DNA of 64,000 nt, taken from Myxococcales bacterium UBA1660 (GTDB lineage: Bacteria > Myxococcota_A > Polyangia > Polyangiales > Houyiibacteriaceae). A model generated the notes under the pieces. It did not search any database and was not told the origin of the DNA. It saw only the letters and a program-made list of their open reading frames with translations. Shown here in pieces: positions 17,035-25,829 of this stretch. The stretch is taken from positions 27,485 to 91,484 of the forward strand of contig DCLA01000030.1 of the NCBI GenBank assembly GCA_002320815.1. Direction: 5' to 3'. Position 1 is the first letter of the stretch. Each line of letters starts with the position of its first letter. A program made the translations under genes and the position numbers.

Positions 17035-18099
17035 TCAGAAGAGATGACCCTGATCGTCCTCGTCGTCGACGAGGCGCCGCAGCCGCTTGGGAGTCCGGAG
17101 CTTGAGGTGCTCGTAGGCCCGGCGGGTCACCGTGCGGCCGCGCGGGGTGCGCGCGATGAACCCCTGCTGCAACAGGAAGGGCTCGTACACGTCTTCCAGG
17201 GTGTCCCGGGGCTCGCTGAGCGCGGCCGCCAGGGTCTCCACGCCGGTGGGTCCGCCGTCGTAGTGCTCGATGAGGATGCGCAGGTAGCGGCGGTCCATCT
17301 CGTCGAGCCCCGCCTCGTCCACGTCGAGCCGCTCCAGGGCCTCCTGGGCCGTCGCCAGATCGAGCTTGCCGTTGCCGCGGACCTGGGCGAAGTCCCGGGC
17401 CCGGCGCAGCAGCCGGTTGGCGATCCGCGGCGTGCCCCGGGCGCGCCGGGCCACCTCGATGGCCGCCTCGGGCGCGGTCTCCAGGTCGAGCAGGCGCGCG
17501 CTCCGGGTGACCACCTGGGCCAACTCTTCCGGCGCGTAGTAGTCGAGGCGCGCCATGTAGCCGAAGCGGGTGCGCATCGGGTTGGTGAGCAGCCCGGTGC
17601 GGGTGGTCGCCGCGACCAGCGTGAAGGGCTGCAGCGGCAGGGTGAAGCTCTGGGCATAGGGCCCGTCGCCCTGGACGATCTCGATCTGGAAGTCCTCGAC
17701 GGCGGTGTAGAGGTACTCCTCGATGGCCGGCGAGAGCCGGTGGATCTCGTCGATGAAGATGATGTCGTTGGGTTCGACCTTGGTCAGCAAGGTGCCCAGC
17801 TGCCCCTTGTGCTCCAGCGCCGGCGCCGAATGGGAGTGCAGCTCCACCCCGCGCTCCTCGGCGAGGATGTGCGCCAGGGTGGTCTTGCCGAGACCGGGCG
17901 GGCCACAGAAGAGCACGTGGTCCACCGGGTCCCCGCGCTTGGCCGCGGCCTCGACCATGACCCGCAGGTTGTCCTTGAGCTTCTCCTGGCCGACGAAGTC
18001 CTCGAAGCTCTTCGGCCGCAGCGAGATCTCGTAGTGCGCCTCCTCGTCCGTCGGCTCCGGCGAGAGCGTCGTGTCGTAGCGCGTGGTCTCGTTGGTCAT
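17035..18099 (-). CDS. ruvB: Holliday junction branch migration helicase RuvB
   Basis: A 354-residue AAA+ ATPase that, as a hexamer with RuvA, drives branch migration of Holliday junctions in recombination repair. Visible motifs: N-terminal SLRPKSFEDFVGQEKLKDNL, Walker A CGPPGLGKTTL, Walker B FIDEIHRL, sensor 1 ATTRTGLL, the arginine finger region NPMRTRFGY, and C-terminal winged-helix sequence ending in RTPRGRTVTRRAYEHL. Length is normal (about 335-355). The start at 18099 follows the usual 20-residue variable N-terminus. It lies 17 nt after ruvA and 2 nt before a membrane protein gene. Confidence 0.97.
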   Translation of the reverse strand: MTNETTRYDTTLSPEPTDEEAHYEISLRPKSFEDFVGQEKLKDNLRVMVEAAAKRGDPVDHVLFCGPPGLGKTTLAHILAEERGVELHSHSAPALEHKGQLGTLLTKVEPNDIIFIDEIHRLSPAIEEYLYTAVEDFQIEIVQGDGPYAQSFTLPLQPFTLVAATTRTGLLTNPMRTRFGYMARLDYYAPEELAQVVTRSARLLDLETAPEAAIEVARRARGTPRIANRLLRRARDFAQVRGNGKLDLATAQEALERLDVDEAGLDEMDRRYLRILIEHYDGGPTGVETLAAALSEPRDTLEDVYEPFLLQQGFIARTPRGRTVTRRAYEHLKLRTPKRLRRLVDDEDDQGHLF

Positions 18100-18116
18100 C
18101 GGTGTTCGGCTCTCGG

Positions 18117-18725
18117 TCAGCCCATGGAGCGGAGGGCCTCGCGGAGGAGCTCCTCGGTGGTCTTGTCCTCGGTCTTCAGGGCGCCGACCGCCTGCTCGGC
18201 CTCGGGCCGCTTGTAGCCCATCGCGGTCAGGAGCCCCACCACCTGACCGGCGACGCCGCCCATGGTGGACGCCGAACGCCGCGGAGCCGCGGTGGCCACG
18301 CCGAGCTCCATCGAGCCGCGCAGGACGATCTTGCCCTTGAGGTCCAGGAGGATGCGCTCGATGGTCTTCTTGCCGACGCCGGGGATGCCCTTCAGGGCGC
18401 CGCGATCGTCGGTCTCCACCGCGCGGTGGAGCGCCGGCGCGTCCAGCGATCCCAGGATCGCCAAGGCGCTCTTGGGTCCGACGTTGGACACCCCGAGGAG
18501 CGAGCGGAAGGCCGCCTTGTCGTCGGCGCTCTCGAACCCGTAGAGCAGCAGCGCGTCCTCGCGCGCATGGGTGTGCACGTGGACGCTGATCGGCCCCTCG
18601 CTCGCGCCGAGGCGCCCCAGGGTCCCCATGGGGAGGAGGACCTCGTAGCCCACGCCGTTGACCTCGAGGAGCACGGTCCCGTCGAGGCCCTGATCCACCA
18701 CCGTGCCCGTCAGCCTACCGATCAC
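18117..18725 (-). CDS. ruvA: Holliday junction DNA-binding protein RuvA
   Basis: A 202-residue protein with the complete RuvA plan: OB-fold start MIGRLTGTVVDQGLDGTVLLEVNGVGYEV, two helix-hairpin-helix motifs (LLGVSNVGPKSALAIL and LKGIPGVGKKTIERI), and a C-terminal domain III (AMGYKRPEAEQAVGAL) that binds RuvB. Length is normal. It is the first gene of the minus-strand run that includes ruvB, a membrane protein and the ABC importer. In many bacteria ruvC precedes ruvA; here ruvC lies 8.5 kb upstream, with other operons in between. Its start faces the phytochrome operon across a 130-nt divergent gap. Confidence 0.97.
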   Translation of the reverse strand: MIGRLTGTVVDQGLDGTVLLEVNGVGYEVLLPMGTLGRLGASEGPISVHVHTHAREDALLLYGFESADDKAAFRSLLGVSNVGPKSALAILGSLDAPALHRAVETDDRGALKGIPGVGKKTIERILLDLKGKIVLRGSMELGVATAAPRRSASTMGGVAGQVVGLLTAMGYKRPEAEQAVGALKTEDKTTEELLREALRSMG

Positions 18726-18774
18726 GCGCCGACACTACTCGTCATCCGAACAGTGTCAAAGGGGTCGACCCTCG

Positions 18775-18803
18775 TTGCAACGGGCTTCGTTTCTTGCGAT
18801 ACC
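18775..18803 (+). promoter_or_regulatory. Candidate sigma70-like promoter for the phytochrome operon
   Basis: TTGCAA (18775-18780), 17 nt spacer, GATACC (18798-18803), then 52 nt to the ATG at 18856. Matches are four of six at -35 and three of six at -10, so this is only a candidate. The region is the AT-richest part of the 130-nt gap between ruvA and the phytochrome gene. Confidence 0.3.
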
Positions 18804-18855
18804 TCGGGCCTTGGCTTGGGGCGCCGTGAGCGTCCCCGAATGCGGAGACCGGAAC

Positions 18856-21078
18856 ATGCCGGACGCTGTCGACCTCGATACTTGTGCGCGAGAACCCATC
18901 CACATCCCTGGGGCGGTGCAGTCCTTCGCCGCGATGGTGGTGGCGGACCGCGCATCACGACGGATCGTCCAGCACTCGGCGAACCTCGCCGACTGGCTGG
19001 CGGACGAGTCCCCCCTCGGCCGATCCCTGGGCGAGGCGTTCCCCGAGCCGGCGCGCGCCGCGCTGGAGCGCGCGCTCGACGCGGGCGGCCTGGTGGACCA
19101 ACCGCGCCTGGTCTTCAGCGGCGAGCTGAAACCCGGCGTCACCGCGGACGTGACGGTGCACGAGCACCAGGGTCGCCTGCTGGTAGAGCTCGAGGCGAGC
19201 CACGGCGTCATCGGCCTCCCGACGATCAACGACGCGCTCCGGGTCCTCGGCGACGCGAACGACATCGAGGGCTTCGGCGAGCGCCTGGCCCAGTGGGTCC
19301 GGACGGTCACCGGCCACGACCGCGTCATGGTCTATCGCTTCGCCGACGACGGAAGCGGGTGGGTCTTCGCCGAATCGAAGCGCGACGACCTGGAGCCCTT
19401 CTTCGGTCTGCACTACCCGGCCTCGGACATCCCGGCCCAGGCCCGCCGGCTCTTCGTGCTCAACCGGACCCGGCTCCTGGCGGACCGCGCCGCGCCGCCG
19501 GTGCCGATGCGCGGCGAGGTCGCCGAGCCGACCGACATGAGTCACACCTTCAGCCGGGCGGTGTCGCCGATCCACCTGGAGTACCTGGCCAACATGGGGG
19601 TCCGGGCCACCCTCTCGCTGGCGTTGGTCCGCCCGGGCGAGGACCGGCTCTGGGGCCTCGTGGCCTGCCACCACTACGCGCCGCTGATGGTGGGCGCGAG
19701 CGGCCGCGCCGCCTGCGAGACCCTGACCCTGGGCGCCTCGTTCGTGCTCGACGGGCTCCTCCGCCGGGAGCGCATGGCCGCGGACGAAGAAGCCGCCGAG
19801 CACCTCTCCGAGGTGTCGCGGACCCTGGCCTCCCACGACGACTTCTTCGATGGAGTGGCGGCCTCGCAGGCCGAGCTCGCCCAGCTCTTCGACGGCAGCA
19901 CCTTCGGGGTCTGCTCACCGACGGCCCCGGACGCCCTGCTCCCCGCGGGCATCGCCCCCACCACCCGCGACGCGCTCCTGGCGGCGCTCGCGCCGCGGAT
20001 GGGCGAGGTCTTCGCGTCCGACCACCTCGCCGAAGACCTGGCCCCCATCGAGGGAGTCCCCCATGCGGGTCTCTTGGCAGTCCCCTGCACGTACCCCAAG
20101 AACACCTGGCTCATGTGGTTCCGATCGGCACAGCACCGTGAAGTGCACTGGAGCGGCGACCCCACCAAGACGGTGACCGTCGGACCCCTCGGAGACCGGC
20201 TGACGCCGCGCAAGTCCTTCGAGCTCTGGGTCGAAGAGGTCGAGGACCGCGCGCTCCCCTGGCACCCCGCGGACCAGCGCACGGCCGAACGGCTGCGGGT
20301 CGCGCTGGCCGACGTGGTCTACCGCGAGCGCGAGCGGCTGGCGGCCATCGGCGCGGATCTGGAGACCCGCACCAAGGATCTCGAGAGCTTCAGCACCATG
20401 GCCTCCCACGATCTCCGGGAGCCACTGCGGGCCATCAGCAACTACGCGCTCTTCCTCCGCGAAGACAACGAGGGCCTCGACGAAGCGAGCGTGCGACACC
20501 TCGACCGCATCGAGAAGCTCATCGCGCGCATGTACACCCTCATCGACGGCATGTTGGTCCTCAGCCGCCTCGGCCGGGCCCGCCTGCGGCCCGTCGAGCT
20601 CGATCTGAACCAGGTCGTCGCGCAGACCCTGAGCGACCTCGCCGAGCGCATCGCCGCGACCAAGGCCACCATCGAGGTCGACGAGCTCCCGAGCATCGTC
20701 GGCTGGGACACCGGCCTGGTCACCGTCTTCACCAACCTCGTCTCCAACGCCCTCAAGTACAGCGAGGGCGCGCCCCACGTCTCGATCGGCGCGACCACCG
20801 CGGGCCAGGTGCCCAGCCGCCCCGCCGCCGTCGACCCCGATGACCGGGTGATCTTCGTCCGCGACCGCGGCATCGGCATCGGCCCCGAGAGCATCGGCTC
20901 GGTCTTCCGCATGTTCCACCGCCTGCACCCCAACGATCGCTATGGCGAGGGGAGCGGCGCCGGACTCCCCATCGTGCGTCGCGCGGTCGAGCGGATGGGC
21001 GGCGAGGTCTGGCTCGAGTCGGCGCCCGGCGAGGGGTCGACCTTCTACTTCAGCCTTCCGGAGTTCCCCACCCCGTGA
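18856..21078 (+). CDS. bphP: Bacteriophytochrome histidine kinase (PAS-GAF-PHY-HisKA-HATPase)
   Basis: A 740-residue red/far-red photoreceptor kinase. The PAS start holds the biliverdin-attaching Cys10 in the motif CAREPIHIPGAVQ. The GAF domain has PASDIP with Asp191, and SPIHLEYLANMG with His240, both chromophore-pocket residues. The PHY domain has the tongue motif PRKSF at 451-455 and a WSGDP block. After a helical linker, His518 is the phospho-acceptor (MASHDLREPL), then N box (NLVSNALKYS), RDRGIGI and GEGSGAGLPIV of the ATPase domain. A bilin-bound Cys10 with no Cys in the GAF domain marks biliverdin as chromophore. ATG 18856 is preceded by GGAG; the upstream in-frame extension to 18703 is not phytochrome-like. 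No haem oxygenase (bphO) gene lies beside it. It overlaps the next gene by 4 nt. Confidence 0.95.
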   Translation: MPDAVDLDTCAREPIHIPGAVQSFAAMVVADRASRRIVQHSANLADWLADESPLGRSLGEAFPEPARAALERALDAGGLVDQPRLVFSGELKPGVTADVTVHEHQGRLLVELEASHGVIGLPTINDALRVLGDANDIEGFGERLAQWVRTVTGHDRVMVYRFADDGSGWVFAESKRDDLEPFFGLHYPASDIPAQARRLFVLNRTRLLADRAAPPVPMRGEVAEPTDMSHTFSRAVSPIHLEYLANMGVRATLSLALVRPGEDRLWGLVACHHYAPLMVGASGRAACETLTLGASFVLDGLLRRERMAADEEAAEHLSEVSRTLASHDDFFDGVAASQAELAQLFDGSTFGVCSPTAPDALLPAGIAPTTRDALLAALAPRMGEVFASDHLAEDLAPIEGVPHAGLLAVPCTYPKNTWLMWFRSAQHREVHWSGDPTKTVTVGPLGDRLTPRKSFELWVEEVEDRALPWHPADQRTAERLRVALADVVYRERERLAAIGADLETRTKDLESFSTMASHDLREPLRAISNYALFLREDNEGLDEASVRHLDRIEKLIARMYTLIDGMLVLSRLGRARLRPVELDLNQVVAQTLSDLAERIAATKATIEVDELPSIVGWDTGLVTVFTNLVSNALKYSEGAPHVSIGATTAGQVPSRPAAVDPDDRVIFVRDRGIGIGPESIGSVFRMFHRLHPNDRYGEGSGAGLPIVRRAVERMGGEVWLESAPGEGSTFYFSLPEFPTP

Positions 21079-21521
21079 CCCGCACCGCGAACCCCACCGT
21101 CTTGGTCGTCGAGGACTCCGACGACGACTTCTACGCCTTCGAGCGCGCCTGTTCGCGCTCGCCGGTCCCCATCGCGCTCGTCCGCGCCCGCGACGGCTTC
21201 GAGGCCCGCAAGTACCTCGGCTCCGCCGACCACGCCTCGAGCCAGTGGCCAGTCCTGGTCTTCCTGGACCTCAACATGCCCGGCATCGACGGCCGCGCGC
21301 TGCTCCAGGAGATCAAGGCCGAGGGCTCCGACTCCAAGCGCCTCCGGGTCGTCGTCTACACCACCTCGGACAGCCCGACCGACGTGGAGTTCTGTTACTC
21401 CAACTACGCCAACGCCTTCCACACCAAGCCCCGCGACTTCCGCGAGATGCGCGCGGACCTCAACGAGATCCTCGCCTACTGGCTCACCAAGGCCGACGAG
21501 CCCCCCGGGGATCTCCCGTGA
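21075..21521 (+). CDS. Single-domain response regulator, Rcp1/BphR-like
   Basis: A 148-residue stand-alone receiver. Acidic pocket VVEDSDDD at 11-18, phospho-acceptor Asp65 in LVFLDLNMPGIDG, the switch Thr in VVYTTSDSP, and the conserved Lys in HTKP. The spacing and the long beta4-alpha4 stretch resemble Rcp1-type partners of bacteriophytochromes, which are the usual phosphate acceptors for such kinases. The start GTG 21075 overlaps the kinase's TGA (GTGA), so the two are translationally coupled, and its own stop overlaps the next gene in the same manner. No DNA-binding domain is present, so its output must act through another protein, plausibly the next gene product. Confidence 0.92.
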   Translation: MTRTANPTVLVVEDSDDDFYAFERACSRSPVPIALVRARDGFEARKYLGSADHASSQWPVLVFLDLNMPGIDGRALLQEIKAEGSDSKRLRVVVYTTSDSPTDVEFCYSNYANAFHTKPRDFREMRADLNEILAYWLTKADEPPGDLP

Positions 21522-22621
21522 CCGCGAAGCCCCGAGTCCTGGTGGTCGACGACAGCTTCGACGACCGTCAGGTCGTCGTGCGCTACCTGCGCCGGGCCCC
21601 GCTGACCGAGTACGAGATCCACGAGGCCTCGTCCGGCGCCGAGGCGCTGCGCATCGCCGCCGAGGTCCGCCCCGACGTCTTCGTGGTCGACAACCACATG
21701 GGCGAGATGTCCGGCGTGAACCTCCTGTCCGAGCTCCGCGACGCGGGGCACCGAGATGCGGCCGTGGTCGTGCTCACCGGATCCGGCGGCGACGCGCGGG
21801 CGTTCCTCGCCCAGGGCATCGACGACTTCGTCCAGAAGGACGAGCTCACCCAGAGCTACCTGCTCCGGGTGGTCTCCAACGCGCTCATCAAAGCGTCGCT
21901 CCGCGCCCAGCTCGCCGAACGCCACGCCTTCGAGGAGCGGCTGATCGACATGGTCGCTCACGATCTGCGGTCGCCGCTGAACTCCATCGTGTTCGCGACC
22001 CAGATGCTCGACGCCGACCGACTCTCCGACGACGGCAAGAAGTGCCTGACCACCGTTCAGCGGAGCGCGAACCGGATGAGCCGGATCATCGAGCAGCTCC
22101 TGGACCTGGCGCGGGTGCGGCACGCCCAGGGGTACCCACTGCAGGCCGAGGACCTCGACCTCTGCGAGCTGGTCTCCACCGTCGTCGAGGACGTGCGCAT
22201 CTCCCACACGAAGCGGGAGATCGAGGTCGTGTGCCAGGGAGACGGGAGCGGGCAGTACGACGCCACGGCGCTGACCCAGGTGATCACCAACCTGGTCGGC
22301 AACGCCATCCGCTACGGGGACCCCTCGCAGCCGATCACCGTGCGCGCCGACGCCGGCGACGACACGGTCGCCCTGCGGGTGTCCAACGCCGGCCCGCCGA
22401 TCCCTCCGGAGTCGCTGACGCGCCTCTTCCGGCCCTTTGAGCGCGCCGGTCGCGAGAAGAACGACCGCAAGGGCCTGGGCCTCGGGCTCTATATCGTGAT
22501 GGCCATCGTCCAGGCCCACGGCGGCGAGGTCCACGCCGAGTCCGACACCGCCGCCACCACCTTCACCGTGACCCTCCCCCGCCGGCGCCCGATGAACCCG
22601 GAAGCCGGGTCGGTGGCCTGA
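21518..22621 (+). CDS. Receiver-histidine kinase hybrid protein
   Basis: A 367-residue soluble protein: receiver domain at 5-125 with Asp58 in VVDNHMGEMSG, then a HisKA domain with His148 in MVAHDLRSPL, then an ATPase domain with NLVGNAIRYG, VSNAGPPIP and KGLGLGLYIV. The receiver-first order fits a kinase controlled by phosphorylation of its own N-terminus, possibly from the phytochrome or via Rcp1-like shuttle. The start GTG 21518 overlaps the stop of the preceding receiver gene. The three genes 18856-22621 form one tightly coupled operon; a downstream DNA-binding regulator is not within it. A 3' stop lies 4 nt from the end of the convergent cardiolipin synthase gene. Confidence 0.92.
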   Translation: MTAKPRVLVVDDSFDDRQVVVRYLRRAPLTEYEIHEASSGAEALRIAAEVRPDVFVVDNHMGEMSGVNLLSELRDAGHRDAAVVVLTGSGGDARAFLAQGIDDFVQKDELTQSYLLRVVSNALIKASLRAQLAERHAFEERLIDMVAHDLRSPLNSIVFATQMLDADRLSDDGKKCLTTVQRSANRMSRIIEQLLDLARVRHAQGYPLQAEDLDLCELVSTVVEDVRISHTKREIEVVCQGDGSGQYDATALTQVITNLVGNAIRYGDPSQPITVRADAGDDTVALRVSNAGPPIPPESLTRLFRPFERAGREKNDRKGLGLGLYIVMAIVQAHGGEVHAESDTAATTFTVTLPRRRPMNPEAGSVA

Positions 22622-22625
22622 GCGC

Positions 22626-24050
22626 TCAGAGGTAGAGGCGGAAGAGGTTGGCCAGGCTGTTGCGCAGCCTGGGCCAGCCGCCCTGGCTCTCGCGGACGTA
22701 GCGGATGGCGTCGGCCTTGCGCTTGGCCACCAGCTCCTCGAGCGCGCTGGCCAGGGCCTCGTCGTAGACCTCGACGTTCATCTCGAAGTTCAGCCGCAGG
22801 CTGCGCGCGTCCCAGTTGATGCTGCCCACGAAGGACCAGCAGCCATCGATGATGAGCAGCTTCGAGTGGTCGAAGGGCGGCTGGGTGAGCCAGACGTCCA
22901 CCTCGTCCAGGTGCGCGTTGTAGAGGAAGTGGTCCATCGCCCAACCGACGATGCGCAGGTTGCTCCGGGACGGCAGCACCAGGTCCACCTGGATCCCGCG
23001 CTTCGCCGCCACCGCCAGCGCCGCCAGGAGCGGATCGTCGGGCAGGAAGTAGGGCGTCACCACGGTGATCCGCTCGCGGGCCGAGGCCAGCGCGGAGAGC
23101 ATCGTCCAGCGCCCCTTGTCGAAGTCCTCGTCGGGCCCATCGGCCACGACTCGCGCGATCACGTCGCCCGCGGCCTCGGCGGCGGGAAAGAACTTCGCCT
23201 GCTCGAGGTGCTCGCCGGAGACGAAGCTCCAGTCCTCCGCGAAGACCTGGCCGAGCTGAGCCACCACCGGCCCGGTGAAGCGGAAGTGGGTGTCGTGGGT
23301 GGGGTCCTCGGGCTCGTCCGCGAGCACGTGGTCCGGGCGCACGTTCAGGCCCCCGGTGAACCCGATGGCGCCGTCGACCACCAGGAGCTTCCGGTGATTG
23401 CGCAGGTTCAGGTAGGGCATCTTCCACGGCGGGAACGCCGGGAGGAATCGCTCCGCCTGGACCCCGTGCCGGCGGAGCACCCGGTCGATGGGCGGGAAGC
23501 CGTAGCGGACCCCAGCGGCGTCCACCAGCACCCGCACCTCGACCCCGCGCTTCACCGCCGCGGAGAGCGCGTCGACGAAGGCCTGGCCCGGCCCGTCGAG
23601 CTCGAAGATGTAGGACTGCATGAGGACGGCCTTCTCGGCCCCCTCGATGGCGGCGAGCATGGCGGGGTAGGCCTCGTCGCCGTCGACGAGCATGATCGCG
23701 CCGTTGCCGTCGACCAGCGGCCGCTGGGTCACCGTGCCCACCGCCTGGGCGATGGTGGCGAGCTGGGGGGCCGCCGGGAACCGCGAGGTGACGACCTCGG
23801 GCGGCACGGCGTCGTGGGTGGCCTCGCGCTTCAGGCGCCGCACCGCGCGGATCGCCCGTCCGCGGCGACGGATCCGGTTGATCCCGAAGATCACGTAGAG
23901 CGTCGCGCCGACCAGGGGCGCGAGCCACGCGAGACCGATCCACCCGAAGGCGCCCCGGGGCTCGTCCCGGGTCCAGAGGACGTGGGCGGTGACCGCCATG
24001 GCCATGGCCAGGGCGGAGAGTGCGGTGATGGTGGCCCAATCGAGCGCCAT
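22626..24050 (-). CDS. cls: Cardiolipin synthase (phospholipase D family)
   Basis: A 474-residue inner-membrane enzyme that joins two phosphatidylglycerols to cardiolipin and glycerol. Two transmembrane helices at about 5-27 and 37-57, then two HKD motifs: His219-Lys221 with Asp in NHRKLLVVDG and a second at His395-Lys397 (DHSKLLIIDG), each followed by a GS/GG-containing FTGG or FVGSIN loop. All six catalytic residues are present, so it should be active. Length matches ClsA (about 480). ATG 24050 lies 2 nt after the preceding L,D-transpeptidase stop, so they are co-transcribed. Confidence 0.94.
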   Translation of the reverse strand: MALDWATITALSALAMAMAVTAHVLWTRDEPRGAFGWIGLAWLAPLVGATLYVIFGINRIRRRGRAIRAVRRLKREATHDAVPPEVVTSRFPAAPQLATIAQAVGTVTQRPLVDGNGAIMLVDGDEAYPAMLAAIEGAEKAVLMQSYIFELDGPGQAFVDALSAAVKRGVEVRVLVDAAGVRYGFPPIDRVLRRHGVQAERFLPAFPPWKMPYLNLRNHRKLLVVDGAIGFTGGLNVRPDHVLADEPEDPTHDTHFRFTGPVVAQLGQVFAEDWSFVSGEHLEQAKFFPAAEAAGDVIARVVADGPDEDFDKGRWTMLSALASARERITVVTPYFLPDDPLLAALAVAAKRGIQVDLVLPSRSNLRIVGWAMDHFLYNAHLDEVDVWLTQPPFDHSKLLIIDGCWSFVGSINWDARSLRLNFEMNVEVYDEALASALEELVAKRKADAIRYVRESQGGWPRLRNSLANLFRLYL

Positions 24051-24052
24051 GG

Positions 24053-25822
24053 TCAGTTCGTTGGAACGGACTGACGCGGCGGGCGTTGCACGCGACCGAC
24101 GACTCGGCCGGGCAAGACCTCGAAAGGCACCGGGGGATCGAGGACATAGACGTAGCCCGAGCGCGGCACCTCGAGGGTCAGGGAGGTCTCGCCGACCCGC
24201 ACCGTGCGCTCGTAGCGCAGCGCCCGGGCCCCCGCGCGGCGGTGGTTCCGGTGCTTCAGGATGAACGAGAGGAGCGCCACCGCGCGATGGTTCTGGAGCC
24301 GATGGCAGCCGTGCGACGCGCGGCGCCAGACGCTGGTGTAGTCGACGGACCCGTGGGTGCGGATCCCCTCGTCCTCGCCGAGCTGCCCGTTGGGTAGAAG
24401 CGGGCGGTGGATCGCCGAGGCCAGGCCGAAGGCGGACGCGTAGCCCGGGCCCAGGAGGGTCCGCTTCAGCTCGGTGGTGATCTCACCGGTCTCTTCGACG
24501 TGACGCTCGAGGAGCAGGTCGGCGTCCGGCGTGCTGGCCGGCGGGAGCCAGACCGGGGCGGCGTGGATCTGCTGCCAGACCCCGGGACCCGCCGGGGACT
24601 CCTTGTACTTCCACACGTCCCGACCGCGCTCGCGCTCGAGACGCCAGCCGCCGACGGTCGTGGGCCACTTCACCAGCGGCACCCACTCCTCGCCGAGCAG
24701 CGCGAAGAGCGTCAGGGTCGGACGCCGCTCCACGCGGACCGCGCGGGCCTCCTCGGGTGGGTCGTAGTTCTGGTCGCCCCGGTCGATCTCCACCCGGAGC
24801 TCCAGGACCCCGACCTCGTGCGGCGCGGGCGTCGGCGCCTGGACCGCGACCCGGTGGGGCGCGAGGTCGTCGAGCGGGAGGCTCTCCAGCCACGCCAGGG
24901 TCGACTCCGGGGTCTGCAGCCCGAACGCGCGCACCAGGCCCTCGCGGATCGGTCCCAGCCGGTCCGGCGCGGCGGTGCCGTCGGCCAGGATCCCCCAGTC
25001 GAGGCGGGCGCGCTCGGTGAGCGCCCGGAGCACGTCGCGGCGGGCCAGCTCGCTCGGCGAGAGCCGCAGCGCCGCCAGGGTCTCGCCGCTCATGCGGCCC
25101 CGCGCGTAGATCCGGTGCCGCCGCTCGAAGCTCGCCAGCGCGGCCCGGGTGCGGGGATCGAAGTCGTGGCCCTCGATGCGCCCGCGGATGATGCCCTCGC
25201 AGGCGAGACGCTCGCGGACCGCGGCCAACCCTTGGCGCCAGACCGTCAGCGGGAGCGCGCGACCGAGCCAGGCGCGCTCGTAGGGGGTCAGGTGGACCTG
25301 CCGCAGGTCGGCGACCCCGAAGGCGTCTTCGCGAACCAGGAGCTGCTGCACGAACTGCTCCGCCCGGGGCACGGCGGCGCCCTCCCAGGCCGAGACGTCG
25401 TCTTCGTCCACGTCGCTGCCGCCGAAGGCGGCGATGGCCTCCAGGTCCGCCCGGCAGGGCTGACCGAGCCGGTCCCGGAGCCGGTCCCGGAGCACACCGA
25501 GGGTGGGCGGGATGCCGTAGCTCTCCAGATAGCGGTCGAGGCGCGCCCGGCGGGCGAGGTCCTCGTCCTCGACGTCGTCGAAGCGCCCCTGGGCCAGCGC
25601 GACGAAGGTGGGAACGAACGATTCGTGGGGCGCGAAGATGGGCGGGACCCACCCCTCGCCCAGATCGAGAACGGCGAGGTCGTTCTCGGGGACCTGGTCG
25701 ATGTCCAGGGCCGAGACCGCCTCGCCGTCTCTCCAAACGGTGACCTCATCCGCACGCGCCGGCGTCGCGACCAGGAGGACGAGCCCCAGGGTCGGAGCCA
25801 ATGCGCGCGAGAAAGAGATCAC
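24053..25822 (-). CDS. L,D-transpeptidase (YkuD domain, YcbB-like)
   Basis: A 589-residue exported enzyme with a signal peptide at residues 1-24 (LGLVLLVATPARA). Start GTG 25822 is chosen because it lies directly before this signal peptide; the frame upstream runs through the previous gene. A peptidoglycan-binding-like motif lies near 230-270 (FDPRTRAALASFERRHRIY) and the YkuD domain near 400-560, with the catalytic motif SHGCHR in place of the usual SHGC[IV]R and a conserved His in RTHGSVDYTSV. It forms 3-3 crosslinks or attaches proteins to meso-diaminopimelate in the murein. Linker and C-terminal tail are longer than in Ldt enzymes of E. coli. Upstream lies a repetitive lipoprotein and downstream cls. 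Confidence 0.88.
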   Translation of the reverse strand: MISFSRALAPTLGLVLLVATPARADEVTVWRDGEAVSALDIDQVPENDLAVLDLGEGWVPPIFAPHESFVPTFVALAQGRFDDVEDEDLARRARLDRYLESYGIPPTLGVLRDRLRDRLGQPCRADLEAIAAFGGSDVDEDDVSAWEGAAVPRAEQFVQQLLVREDAFGVADLRQVHLTPYERAWLGRALPLTVWRQGLAAVRERLACEGIIRGRIEGHDFDPRTRAALASFERRHRIYARGRMSGETLAALRLSPSELARRDVLRALTERARLDWGILADGTAAPDRLGPIREGLVRAFGLQTPESTLAWLESLPLDDLAPHRVAVQAPTPAPHEVGVLELRVEIDRGDQNYDPPEEARAVRVERRPTLTLFALLGEEWVPLVKWPTTVGGWRLERERGRDVWKYKESPAGPGVWQQIHAAPVWLPPASTPDADLLLERHVEETGEITTELKRTLLGPGYASAFGLASAIHRPLLPNGQLGEDEGIRTHGSVDYTSVWRRASHGCHRLQNHRAVALLSFILKHRNHRRAGARALRYERTVRVGETSLTLEVPRSGYVYVLDPPVPFEVLPGRVVGRVQRPPRQSVPTN

Positions 25823-25829
25823 GGCCGGC

